From an uncultured bacterium (GTDB lineage: Bacteria; Verrucomicrobiota; Lentisphaeria; Victivallales; UBA1829), in assembly GCA_902778895.1 (NCBI GenBank), contig CACYZF010000006.1:62001-126000 (forward strand): a stretch of DNA of 64,000 bases, read 5' to 3'. Position 1 is the first letter of the stretch; the number at the start of each line of letters is the position of its first letter. The translations under genes and the position numbers were made by a program. The notes beneath the pieces are model-generated. The model worked only from the letters and a program-made list of their open reading frames with translations, did not search any database and had not been told where the DNA came from. Below, piece by piece: positions 7,812-16,899 of this stretch.

Positions 7812-9221
7812 TCAGATGAGGGGCGAGATGACGACGACGGTGCGGTCGTCCTGTTCGCCGTTGGCTGGTGCGAAGTGGTCGACGCTGTCCATGAGCTTGG
7901 CGACGGCCTCGCGGGGGGATTCCTGCGCGATGCAGGAACTCATGAAGCAGTCCTTGATGCGCTGGATTCCGAACTGCTCGCCGACCGCGTTTTCCGCTTC
8001 GTTGATGCCGTCGGTGAACATGATGAACGACATCTCCGGGCCGAACTGGGTGTTGAAGGTGTCGTATTCGGTGAGTTCGGACGGGAGCAGGCCGAGGCCG
8101 GCGCCGTTCGGATTGATGCTGCGGATGTGGTTCCGGACGTAGAAGATCAGCTCGGTGTGTCCGGCGCGGGCGTATTCGACCGTATTTTCCTTCTTGTTCA
8201 GCAGGCAGACGGCGAGCGTGATGTAGCGGCCATCGCCCATGTCGCGGAAGAGGTTGTCGTTCAGCTCGAACAGCATGGCTTTCAGCGTGGTGAAGTGCGG
8301 GATATTGGCGCGGATGAAGCTGCGCGTCATGGCCATGATGAGGCATGCCGGGATGCCCTTGCCGCAGGCGTCGCCGATCACCACGAGCAGACGGTTGGAG
8401 TCGATCTCGACGAAATCGTAGAAGTCGCCGCTGACTTCCTTTGCGGCGCGGGACACGGCCTGAATGGAGAATCCGCCCCACTGCGGACAGTCGGGCGGGA
8501 GCAGGGAGCGCTGAAGCGTGCGTGCGAATTCGAGTTCCTGCGTGATGCGCTGCTGCTGGCTGAGGCGGTCGTACATCTCCAGGATGTTGCGGGCGAGGAT
8601 GACCGGCGCGCTGAGGAGAGTCAGGCGGTTGACCTCTTCCTGCGTGAAGAACTTGCGGTGCGGCGTGGAGCTGTTCGAGGCGCAGATGATGCCGAGGAGG
8701 TTCTTCTCGTAGATCATGGGGACTGCGAGGAAGGTTTTCACGGTCTCGGTATGCGTGATCTTCGTGAGGAGCGGATGCCGCGGGTCACTGATGAGCAGGG
8801 ATTCGTGCGCGAGGACCGTGGCAAGAATGAGATCGGCGAGGTCTTTCGGCGTCTCGGATTGCGCTTTGTCCCTGGCCTCGGGATCGTTCAGGTCGCAGGG
8901 CAGGGGGCGCGAGAGCTGGAGCGGATAGTGCGGGGTCATGCCGGACGGGAAGAACGCGCCGTCGCGGTACAGATACACGCAAACGGAATCGGCCTGGATG
9001 AGGTCGGAGAGGTATTTCGCTGTGACGCTCATCCATTCACTTTTGTTCTCGGTCTGGCGGACGCCGCGCGAGAACATGTTCAGATAGCTGCTGGTCTGCG
9101 CGTTCGCGTGAATGGAGCTTTCCAGCTTGCTGCGGAGCAGGGCGATCCTGATGCGCTGATACAGCGCGATCAGCCCGACGACGAGCAGCAGAACGATCAA
9201 ACCGGTAACAAGCCAGAACAT
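7812..9221 (-). CDS. Membrane GAF-domain PP2C/SpoIIE-type serine phosphatase (RsbU-like)
   Basis: 469 residues from the ATG at 9221, which has GGAG nine bases upstream (an ATG eight codons earlier lacks one). One N-terminal membrane helix (residues ~2-22) is followed by a GAF sensor domain (~75-230), a short coiled linker, and a SpoIIE phosphatase domain (~240-469). The metal-binding aspartates are present in SGDFYDF, IGDACGKG and MFTDGINEAEN. Such enzymes dephosphorylate anti-sigma antagonists in partner-switching networks. No anti-sigma factor or antagonist lies beside it; instead it heads an operon with a lipoprotein, hldD and a sugar dehydrogenase. Confidence 0.9.
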   Translation of the reverse strand: MFWLVTGLIVLLLVVGLIALYQRIRIALLRSKLESSIHANAQTSSYLNMFSRGVRQTENKSEWMSVTAKYLSDLIQADSVCVYLYRDGAFFPSGMTPHYPLQLSRPLPCDLNDPEARDKAQSETPKDLADLILATVLAHESLLISDPRHPLLTKITHTETVKTFLAVPMIYEKNLLGIICASNSSTPHRKFFTQEEVNRLTLLSAPVILARNILEMYDRLSQQQRITQELEFARTLQRSLLPPDCPQWGGFSIQAVSRAAKEVSGDFYDFVEIDSNRLLVVIGDACGKGIPACLIMAMTRSFIRANIPHFTTLKAMLFELNDNLFRDMGDGRYITLAVCLLNKKENTVEYARAGHTELIFYVRNHIRSINPNGAGLGLLPSELTEYDTFNTQFGPEMSFIMFTDGINEAENAVGEQFGIQRIKDCFMSSCIAQESPREAVAKLMDSVDHFAPANGEQDDRTVVVISPLI

Positions 9222-9255
9222 GAAACAAACTCCACGAAGATTCAAATTAACTTTA

Positions 9256-9284
9256 ACTATACCCTGTCAAAGCCATTTCTTCAA
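9256..9284 (-). promoter_or_regulatory. Promoter of the phosphatase-hldD operon
   Basis: Read on the minus strand: TTGAAG (9284-9279), 17-bp spacer, TATAGT (9261-9256), 35 bp before the start codon. Confidence 0.65.
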
Positions 9285-9426
9285 CCGAAAAATGAAGTTT
9301 TCTCCAACTTTTTTCTATATTTTTCGCGCACGAGCGCAATTTTTATCGTGTTTTCTGTTTTTTTGCATGTCCTTTCCGCGGGCGCGTTGCCCGATGGCGT
9401 CCGGTTCCTGTCTTTTTGAGCCGGGA

Positions 9427-11406
9427 TCAATCCTGCGAATGAATAAAGTCCAGCAGGCTTTTGATCTCCGTCAGCCTGTCTTCGATCGGTTCGCACTGGA
9501 TTCCCTCGTCCGAAACGATAAGAGCTTGAGGGAAAACATCCCAATCGATGGCTTTGATCCCTTTGATCTCATTTTTGTAGAGCTGCATCCGGTCGCCATT
9601 GACGAACTTCTTCAAAAACAGCTGAAGCATATCGGATAAATCGAAATTCATCACATTCCCGTACATCAGCGATGCATCGAGGTTCCCTAAAAAAGACGCC
9701 GCCACATCGATCGTGCCCGCTCCGAGGTTTTTGAGCAGGGGTTTGCGATTCCAGAACAGAAGATGCACTTTGCTTCCGCCGACCGACAATTCTTTTGCCC
9801 CATAATAAATGCACAAGGAGGTCCATTGCTCGAAGAACTTCGCTTTCGCTTCAAGTTCCGGCATAACGGCCATTTGTTCCCCGATGTAGGCGTTTACGGC
9901 ATCCGCGGTGCCGGCGTCGAGGGAGGATATGATTTCAACCGTCCTTCCGAGAATGAACTCCTCGTATTTTTTTGCGCCGATAAACGATTTGTAGATCTGC
10001 CGTTCATCGCTCGGGATTCCGAAGATGAATTCGCCGCACGAGACGGCTCCGCTCCGGTAGGCCTCATACACGTCCGAGGGGATCAGTTTTCCGTCGCAGG
10101 TCGGCGCGATTACGTTCTGCCAGAGTTTCTGTGCCGCTTCCTTCAGTTGTTCCGTCGGGAGCTGCCGCAGCTCTTCCATCGTGGTCGTAGAAGTTTCTTT
10201 CATAAGAGCCTTTGCCAGGGCTCTGGACGCATCCGGGGTCTCGTTTGCGGATTCGGGGCTGCCGAAAAACACGAACGCCTTTCGGAACAGCCCCTTCGCC
10301 TGTTCGCTGGCCGCAAGCAGGCTGATGGAGCACGCCCCCGATTCGAACCCCATCGCGGCGATCCTGTCCGGGTCCCCGCCGAACGAGGCGATGTTCTCTT
10401 TGAGCCACTTCAATGCGGCGATCTGATCGAGCATGCCCAGGTTCAAGGTGTCCGGGCAGGACTCCCCGCCCGGGATCTCCGAAAAATCGATGAAGCCGAA
10501 GATGCCGAGGCGGTAATTGAAGCTCACGAAGACGAATTCGGGATGCTCGTTGATGAAACGCTCCACATCCATCAGCGGATCGATCGTTCCGCCGAAGGAA
10601 AAATCGCCCGGATGGAACAGCACGATGACCGGCTTTTTCCCATCCGTTTTGCCGCGTCCCACACAGATGTTCAGCGTCAGGCAGTCTTCGCTTTGCCTGT
10701 GATATTTCAGGATTGATCCTTCATGCTCCACCTGGATCGCGGAAGCGCCGAAGTGTTTCGCCTCGAATACGGCTTCCGATTCGGGAAGCGGTTCGGGGAC
10801 TTTCCATCTGAGCTCGCCGACAGGAGGTTTCGCGTAAGGTATCCCCAGGTAGTAAACCGCCTTTTTCTGCTTGAATCCGACATAAGTGCCGGTTTTCGTT
10901 TTGGTCGCATACGCGGCATCATATTCCCCCTGAACGGGCTGGTTCTGCCTGTTCAGGTCGTCGAGGAATGCGCTGTCCGGCGTATCGAACACAAAGCCCT
11001 TGCTTCCGTCTCCGTAGCGCTTGCGGACCTTTCGGACAAAATACCATCGGACGAGGCGGCTGGCGGCCAACCCCAGAATAGGAAGGCCGAGAGCATACTG
11101 ATACTGTTCCTCCAGATAATTGAGCAGAGACACGTTCAGCCAGAAGACGAGGAAACACTGGATCCCCAGGAAGACGAGAATGAATGCGGCAAAGACCATG
11201 ACGCTGTACATCTTCTTTTTCTGTACGGCTTCACTGAAGACCAGCATTCTCACAAGCATGTCCAGCGCGTTTCCCGCGACCATACTCAGCCCCACGCACA
11301 GCCACGGGTGCCACTCCAGAAGTTTCGGGACTTCAGCGCCCAATCCGTAGCCGAGCGCGGCAATGAGGGCGACCATGAAGTCGTCAAAGGTAAATAATCG
11401 TTTCAT
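9427..11406 (-). CDS. Membrane-anchored carboxylesterase-like protein, probably not catalytic
   Basis: 659 residues. The first ~150 hold three or four hydrophobic helices; the rest is a type-B carboxylesterase (cholinesterase-like alpha/beta hydrolase) domain recognisable by YLGIPYAKPPVGELRW, EDCLTLNI, FNYRLGIFGF and LDQIAALKWLKENIASFGGDPD. The nucleophile elbow, normally FGESAGG, reads MGFESGAC: in an ungapped alignment Glu sits where the serine belongs. The oxyanion HGGGF is FHPGDF, and the usual GAxH catalytic histidine position reads GAGT. The triad Glu region (PSDERQ) remains. I infer a binding or structural role, comparable to non-enzymatic cholinesterase-fold proteins. It lies 78 bp after a DUF3089 hydrolase gene. 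Confidence 0.85.
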   Translation of the reverse strand: MKRLFTFDDFMVALIAALGYGLGAEVPKLLEWHPWLCVGLSMVAGNALDMLVRMLVFSEAVQKKKMYSVMVFAAFILVFLGIQCFLVFWLNVSLLNYLEEQYQYALGLPILGLAASRLVRWYFVRKVRKRYGDGSKGFVFDTPDSAFLDDLNRQNQPVQGEYDAAYATKTKTGTYVGFKQKKAVYYLGIPYAKPPVGELRWKVPEPLPESEAVFEAKHFGASAIQVEHEGSILKYHRQSEDCLTLNICVGRGKTDGKKPVIVLFHPGDFSFGGTIDPLMDVERFINEHPEFVFVSFNYRLGIFGFIDFSEIPGGESCPDTLNLGMLDQIAALKWLKENIASFGGDPDRIAAMGFESGACSISLLAASEQAKGLFRKAFVFFGSPESANETPDASRALAKALMKETSTTTMEELRQLPTEQLKEAAQKLWQNVIAPTCDGKLIPSDVYEAYRSGAVSCGEFIFGIPSDERQIYKSFIGAKKYEEFILGRTVEIISSLDAGTADAVNAYIGEQMAVMPELEAKAKFFEQWTSLCIYYGAKELSVGGSKVHLLFWNRKPLLKNLGAGTIDVAASFLGNLDASLMYGNVMNFDLSDMLQLFLKKFVNGDRMQLYKNEIKGIKAIDWDVFPQALIVSDEGIQCEPIEDRLTEIKSLLDFIHSQD

Positions 11407-11484
11407 TTTTTGTCGATCAAGTCAGCCTGAAAAAGAGTTGAGGGAGTTTTTTCATTTTCAATTGATGCATTATGACCGGAAGAG

Positions 11485-12513
11485 CTATTTTTTCCGGTAA
11501 GCGGCGACCCTCTTAGCCACGTTCGCCTTGAGGTTGTTGTAATAGAACGTGTAGTCGTCTTCGTGGAAGCTCTGCGGTCCGAAGAAATCGGCTGCCGCAG
11601 GGTGATCGTATTTTGCGTTCGTCACAATCACGCCGCGCTTCAGGACCACCTGCGCGTCCGCGCCGATGTCGGTGATCTCGTAGCGGAAAAGCTCTTCGTT
11701 CGGCATGAACGAGCCCAGGTTCTCGCTTGCCGGCGCGTATGTTTCGTCCAGCTTCCAGTTCAACGGGTTGATGCTGATCGCGCCCGGCAGCACCACGGCG
11801 TTCCGGGCGTTTTCCTCGACGTTTTTCGGCCCTTCGGTGTTCCAGCTGACGATGACGCCCGTGTCGCTCTCGCCGGTCGCGAACTTCAAGTGGGGGTATT
11901 TCTCAAGGTCGTCCTTCGTGACGGAGAATCCGATGACGTAGGCCGCCACCATGCGTTTGTAGTACTCGGGATGCTCCTTGAAGTAGTTCTTCAAGACGTA
12001 CTTGACCATGGACGATCCCTGGCTGTGTCCCGCGATGATGAACGGGCGTCCGTTGTTGTGTTTCTCGAAGTAGCAGTCGAGCGCGGCGCGTATGTCATCA
12101 TAGGGGATGCCGGAAATCGCAGCGTCGATGTTCCCGGTCTTTTTCCTGATCTCCCCCGCGTAGCGCATGCCAGCCTGACGGTAATACGGCACGAACACGT
12201 TGGTGGATTCCTCGTACACGCTCGTATTCGTCACATATTCGCCCTGCGCGCCTTCCAGCATTTCCGGGTTGTCAAGCGTGGCGTAATCGGGTGCGCCCTC
12301 CTCGAAGCTCGACTCGTAGTACGACGTCGCATAAATGTAGAACGTGTCGACGTCTTTTGTGATTTCCGGGATCTGCAGCCAGCTCTCCTTCCGGGAATAG
12401 TCGGTCGCTTTCCCTTTGCTCGCGCTGTCGGCTCCTGACGATGTGCCGGAACAGCCGGTCAGACTGAACCCCATGGCAGCGATCATTGCCAATGCCGAAA
12501 TCATCTTCTTCAT
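11485..12513 (-). CDS. DUF3089-family alpha/beta hydrolase lipoprotein
   Basis: 342 residues from the ATG at 12513, preceded by CGGAG. The signal MKKMISALAMIAAMGFSLTGCSG has a clear lipobox (LTGC), so it is anchored in a membrane facing the periplasm or outside. The mature domain has the DUF3089 pattern: an early FYIYATSYY, then VFVPYYRQAG, and the nucleophile elbow GHSQGS (serine about residue 170). DUF3089 members are uncharacterised hydrolases related to lipases. The following gene is a carboxylesterase-like protein, probably cotranscribed. Confidence 0.85.
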   Translation of the reverse strand: MKKMISALAMIAAMGFSLTGCSGTSSGADSASKGKATDYSRKESWLQIPEITKDVDTFYIYATSYYESSFEEGAPDYATLDNPEMLEGAQGEYVTNTSVYEESTNVFVPYYRQAGMRYAGEIRKKTGNIDAAISGIPYDDIRAALDCYFEKHNNGRPFIIAGHSQGSSMVKYVLKNYFKEHPEYYKRMVAAYVIGFSVTKDDLEKYPHLKFATGESDTGVIVSWNTEGPKNVEENARNAVVLPGAISINPLNWKLDETYAPASENLGSFMPNEELFRYEITDIGADAQVVLKRGVIVTNAKYDHPAAADFFGPQSFHEDDYTFYYNNLKANVAKRVAAYRKK

Positions 12514-12558
12514 TTTTTCTCCGTTTTTCAAATTCAGTGAATTATCCCACAGGGTTAT

Positions 12559-12586
12559 AATATATCGTTGCAAACCGAAATTGCAA
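12559..12586 (-). promoter_or_regulatory. Candidate promoter for the DUF3089 lipoprotein
   Basis: Minus strand: TTGCAA (12586-12581), 16-bp spacer, TATATT (12564-12559), 45 bp before the ATG. Confidence 0.5.
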
Positions 12587-12698
12587 TCGGGAATCATTCC
12601 AAGTGTGCGTTAAAAAAGTTTTGCAGCCGATTCGTTTTCCGCTTATTCCCCTCTGTTTTTTTTGCGTTGCGACAGTCTCAATTGTGTAAGAATGCGCC

Positions 12699-12727
12699 TT
12701 GACTTTTCCCGGAATAGGTGATAAAGT
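12699..12727 (+). promoter_or_regulatory. Promoter of the 12773 gene
   Basis: TTGACT (12699-12704), 17-bp spacer, TAAAGT (12722-12727), 45 bp before the ATG. Confidence 0.6.
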
Positions 12728-12772
12728 AGAGTTATCAAGCCGACTAACCCCGACACCTACGGATAATTTAAC

Positions 12773-14341
12773 ATGAAACACCGTTTTTTCCTGATCGCTT
12801 TACTATTCTGCTGTGTGCTGGGCGGGTCCGCCGCTCTCTTCACCGTTTTCACCGCCGAGATCGCAACCGCGACGAGATCTTCCGGTTACACCGACCTGAC
12901 GGCACGGTTCGGGGCGCCGGTCGATCCCGACGAAGCCCGGCGTTGGACGGAGCTCGGGGAAATCGCGCGGAAGGGCCCGGAAGCGCTCCTGAACCGAATT
13001 CGCGAGGAGCAGACGCCCGCGCCGCTGATCTATTCCAAGTGGTTCGTCGACGAACGGATCGCTCGGGTCTCTGAGCCGAGGGCCGAGCTCGAACGCGCCA
13101 AACGCGAGTTCGGGCGCGCCTGGGCGGTCCAGCTCGAAGAGGAAAGCGGGATCATCCGCGCGCTGACCACGACCGCGGAACACGAGGCGAAAGCACGGAC
13201 GCTGCTGGATCTGGCCGACTGGATCGGGAGCGAGGGCGGTTACGGCAACCTGTGGCTGTTCTTCCGGCTTCAGGACCTCGCGAACATCTCGGTCGGGCAT
13301 CTGCTGTCCGACAAGGATTATTCGATGGATTCGCTGGAACAAATCGCGCCGCGCCTGCTGAAAAATATCGATATCTACACGAAGATCGGCATCCACGCGC
13401 TGAACGCCGAAGCGCCGGAACCGATGTTCAAACTCGGGAAAGTCAAGCCCGATCCGAAATACGGTCCGCCGCGCACGAACGGGGACCGGGAAGACGACAT
13501 TCAGGGCCCGGCGTTCGCCGCCTGGCACAAAAACCTGGCCGAAGCGACGAAACAGTTGCGAAAAACGCAGAAAGACGGCGAATACGTCGGCAGTCTGTCC
13601 GGCGAGGGAAAACGAAGCCGTCTCCCGGACGATCTGCAGTTCTTTATCGACGACGAACACGAGATCATTGCACGCCCGTTTACGACCGTGGCGCAGTGGG
13701 ATGTCAAATTCCACTACAAGATACTGCTCGGCCTGGTCGGGAACAAGGTGAAATACAGCCTGGATCTTCTGGAGTTCCGGCGGAGGGTCGGAACACTCCC
13801 GGAGCCCTACGTTTTCACGCAGGCGGAGATCGCCCAGTGCGAAAAGGAAAAGGAGGATGCCGCAAAACGCGGAGTGAAACTCGTTCCTTTCTGGGAAATC
13901 CCCGATTTCGATGCACGGGAATTTGCTTTCAGGAATGCGTGGAAAGCGCTCCCCGGACTCCCGAACGATGAACGCAACGATTACTACGGCGCATACTGGA
14001 TTTTCAAGCTCGTGCAGGAAAACAATCTGTACGACGACGATTATGAAGAATCGAAAAAAAGGGAAAAAAAGCAGGCAATACGGGAAAAGAACGATAGAAT
14101 ACAACAGCTTGACAGACAACTGTATCAAGAACTTGATGCTGCCAGGGAGGAATATGCAAAGGCAAAAATGTATGCAGAACAAAAAGATTTCGAGTTGTAC
14201 CTTCTCAGTCGGGAAGAAGGAAAAAAAGATGAATTGGAAAAAGTTAAACTTGAGGAAAAAGAGGCGAGAGAAATGGCTCAAAAAGCCTTGGAAAAATATA
14301 ATGAAGCAGACAGGAATTATAAGAGCCTTTATAAAGATTAA
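12773..14341 (+). CDS. Secreted protein of unknown function with a coiled-coil tail of foreign composition
   Basis: 522 residues. The N-terminal signal MKHRFFLIALLFCCVLGGSA is followed by a mostly helical, charged body. The last ~100 residues (from about 14040) are a Lys/Glu-rich coiled coil. At the DNA level the body is GC-rich like the chromosome while the tail abruptly becomes AT-rich with long A runs, like the gene on the other side of the gap. I read this as a recombination joint or a recent 3' replacement. The signal closely matches that of a 42-codon relic at 20604-20732. The Shine-Dalgarno site is weak. No family recognised. Confidence 0.8.
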   Translation: MKHRFFLIALLFCCVLGGSAALFTVFTAEIATATRSSGYTDLTARFGAPVDPDEARRWTELGEIARKGPEALLNRIREEQTPAPLIYSKWFVDERIARVSEPRAELERAKREFGRAWAVQLEEESGIIRALTTTAEHEAKARTLLDLADWIGSEGGYGNLWLFFRLQDLANISVGHLLSDKDYSMDSLEQIAPRLLKNIDIYTKIGIHALNAEAPEPMFKLGKVKPDPKYGPPRTNGDREDDIQGPAFAAWHKNLAEATKQLRKTQKDGEYVGSLSGEGKRSRLPDDLQFFIDDEHEIIARPFTTVAQWDVKFHYKILLGLVGNKVKYSLDLLEFRRRVGTLPEPYVFTQAEIAQCEKEKEDAAKRGVKLVPFWEIPDFDAREFAFRNAWKALPGLPNDERNDYYGAYWIFKLVQENNLYDDDYEESKKREKKQAIREKNDRIQQLDRQLYQELDAAREEYAKAKMYAEQKDFELYLLSREEGKKDELEKVKLEEKEAREMAQKALEKYNEADRNYKSLYKD

Positions 14342-14649
14342 CCGTTCTTCCCCGAACCCGAACTGACCTCACCACCCGCTCGCCGAACAGAAACGAATCG
14401 GGGAAAAATTGGAATCCATTCTCGACACCCTCGACATTCAACAAAACTCGTGTTGAACTTCCATATCCGCACTTTTTTTGACAGAAGATATTTTATGTGG
14501 ATTTCCCGCATAAACTGACTAATAATAGTAGATAGTACTGTAATGAATTGGTGTTTTTTATTTACAGCATGGACAAATATAAAGCCAATATATCTTCTCC
14601 AATTCGTTTTCTATTCGATTTTTTGTCGTGATAAAACAGGCACCTGTCA
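14342..14649. other. Convergent intergenic region, no gene seen
   Basis: 308 bp between two converging genes. It is AT-rich towards the right. A small hairpin (TTCAACA ... TGTTGAA, near 14437-14457) is the only structure noticed; there is no strong terminator. Confidence 0.6.
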
Positions 14650-16071
14650 TCATTTGTTTTCGTCGCGTTTTTCTTCTCTTAGCTCCTCAACGTCTTTAAC
14701 GGCGGTTTCTATTATTTTGTTTTGTTTTGCTTTTTCTTTTTCCAAAAGGATTTTTGCAATAGAGGAGATTCCGGGAATATTGCTCAATCTTTCCCAAACT
14801 TCGCTTATTGCAATACTTTTGTCTAAAAACTCAACCAATGGATTGTCTGCTTTGTTGTAGTTGGAAATAAGCTTTCCCGGATTTTCAGCACTCACGGAAA
14901 CAAGGTTATAGAGCAACTTAACCTTTAACTCCATAGCAGTCTCGCTGTTTTTCAATCCGGAAATTTGTTCTTCTAACCCCTGAAATGTTCTGGCCAATGC
15001 AACTTTGTGTGCATATTCTTCAATCAGGCGTTTGGATAAATTCACCTTGCGGCTTGATGAAAATGCAACCCAAAGCGCCGGCAAATAAAGAGGCACTATC
15101 ACGCAGACAATTTGTGGATAGAGCTGAATGATATCTAACCAGGTTTTATCAAGATGATACCGGAGAAAACAACTTATGACGAACGGAACGAAGGCAAAAA
15201 CTGTCATGAATGCAATAGCTGTATAATAAGCCTTTAATGCTCTTTCGCGCTCTGTTTTTTCTGCATTGCATTGATCGTTATAGGCATGGCTGAGACCGGC
15301 AGTCATGGCTCCCGGAAGCAGGTCCTTTATACGGCTATGAATGGAATCATGCTCCTCTTTTTTATAGTTTATAAAATCCGTATACTCTTTTTCTTTTTGT
15401 TCCTTGAAAGAGTCAAGTTCCTCCTTAAATTTTTTGATCTTTTCATCCAATTCATCATATGATTTTCCCAGTTCATCCACGAGACCTTCTTCATGTTTTC
15501 CATCGCCGTCAGGGATGTCATATCCAAAAATTTCGTCATAAATATCATGAATCTCCTGTTTTTTCTCAGAAGACTGTTTCAACAGACCATTAATCTTTTT
15601 TTCGGTACTTTCACAATTGTCATGAATGGTTTTTATGCTCTCTGCTTGCGTTTTTGCCGTATCTATCCATCCTTTAGCAGCATCAAAATTTTTGTCGATA
15701 GATGCAGCTTGTTCGTTCCATTCTTCATTTGAATTACAAACTGTATCATAAGCTTCTTGAATTATATCAAACTGCTCTTTTGCATGATTGTATTTTTCAT
15801 TAATATCATTTAGTTCTTGAGAAAGTCTTTCCGTCTTTCCTTGTGCATCTAATGCCAGTTTGTTTAGCTCCTTTATTTTAGTTTCTGCTTCTTCTTGTCG
15901 TTCGATAATTCGATTAACATACCCCGATGCCTTGTTGAGCTGGCCACGGGCATCTGATTGCAATTGTAAAGGAGTGTTTTTTACTAAATCATCGAGTTTT
16001 TGCTCAAGATACCTTACGGCCTTCCACAATTTTATACGTTCTTCGTTCAGGTATTCGTAATTGTCGCTCAT
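14650..16071 (-). CDS. AT-rich coiled-coil protein with two membrane helices, unknown
   Basis: 473 residues with a strong GGAGG seven bases before the ATG. Residues ~1-250 are almost continuous coiled coil. A block at ~250-275 (LLPGAMTAGLSHAYNDQC) precedes two hydrophobic helices (~282-302 and ~315-340), then a shorter helical region (SKRLIEEYAHKVALARTFQGLEEQI). The architecture resembles DUF6161-type membrane proteins found in accessory and defence-associated loci, but I cannot confirm the family. Its AT-rich composition contrasts with the chromosome and suggests transfer. No obvious partner gene lies beside it. Confidence 0.8.
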   Translation of the reverse strand: MSDNYEYLNEERIKLWKAVRYLEQKLDDLVKNTPLQLQSDARGQLNKASGYVNRIIERQEEAETKIKELNKLALDAQGKTERLSQELNDINEKYNHAKEQFDIIQEAYDTVCNSNEEWNEQAASIDKNFDAAKGWIDTAKTQAESIKTIHDNCESTEKKINGLLKQSSEKKQEIHDIYDEIFGYDIPDGDGKHEEGLVDELGKSYDELDEKIKKFKEELDSFKEQKEKEYTDFINYKKEEHDSIHSRIKDLLPGAMTAGLSHAYNDQCNAEKTERERALKAYYTAIAFMTVFAFVPFVISCFLRYHLDKTWLDIIQLYPQIVCVIVPLYLPALWVAFSSSRKVNLSKRLIEEYAHKVALARTFQGLEEQISGLKNSETAMELKVKLLYNLVSVSAENPGKLISNYNKADNPLVEFLDKSIAISEVWERLSNIPGISSIAKILLEKEKAKQNKIIETAVKDVEELREEKRDENK

Positions 16072-16792
16072 TTGTTTCCTCCTTCGGTGAAAAAATGTTA
16101 TTATATTTGAATACGTGAAGCCCCGATTTCCTCAAGTCCGTTTTTTTAGGAGCTGGTTAAGAATCTGTCTTTTGTCGGTTGTTTGAGAAAAATACTTGTC
16201 TGAAGAGAATACATCATTTCTTCAAAAAAAAAGTTCCTCTTATTTCCCATATGTGTTTTTATGTTTGAGGGTGTCTAAATAACTAGATCGAATCTCCCCG
16301 TATACCCCTTTCGAATGAAAGGGTTTTCCTTTGCAGAACAATTCGTGAATTATGGGTGATCCTTTTATTATAGAGAAAACTTGATAAAACTGCGTTCAGA
16401 GATGCGTGTCATATTTTGTTCTTATTCTAAGGCTGAAGTAGGGCAGAGTACATTGTTTTGAGAGACTGCCTTTGGTGGTTACTCAAATATGATAGCATAA
16501 ACGATGAAGAATTCAATGGTGAAAACAAAAACAAATAAAAAATATATCATATTTAGCTAATAAATGTTCTATGGTTTGAGCTTAAAATATCGAAACCATT
16601 TTTCTCTGCACACTCAATTTCTCAACGAGGCAGGCAGGATGATGTTGATTCCCTTCGCTTGCTTCATTTTGAGGCGGCGGATGGCTTTGCGCGGAAAATG
16701 AAAGGCGGACGGGGGGGATTCTTGTCCCGTCATTGTCCTGCTGCGGCTTCGCGCTGGTGGATTATGTTTTTAGACCGGGAATACCGAGGCAC
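16072..16792. other. AT-rich intergenic region
   Basis: About 720 bp without a convincing gene. A TATAAT on the minus strand near 16105 could serve the 16071 gene, but I see no good -35 box. The right 150 bp regain chromosomal composition. Otherwise nothing recognised. Confidence 0.55.
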
Positions 16793-16856
16793 AAAAAAGC
16801 ATCGGTGCGAGTACACCGATGCTGACATTAAAATGAATGGTCGACCGGGCAGGACC
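16793..16856 (-). terminator. Terminator of the esterase gene, inside a short dispersed repeat
   Basis: Minus strand: nine-bp perfect stem (16822-16814 with 16807-16799), six-base loop, then six T. It lies ~80 bp after the esterase stop. The element also includes CGACCATT just before the hairpin (16848-16855 on the plus strand), the same arrangement as at 27.75 kb and directly after tRNA-Pro at 33.06 kb, where CGACCA is the tRNA 3' end. Confidence 0.85.
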
Positions 16857-16899
16857 AAATCGGCTCGACGCTTTTTGAGGGGAAAAAACGTTCAGGGGG

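Noticed and set aside
12653-12671. A T-run followed by GCGTTGCGA shared with 27848-27863
   Set aside because: Too short to call a repeat; no other similarity around the two sites.
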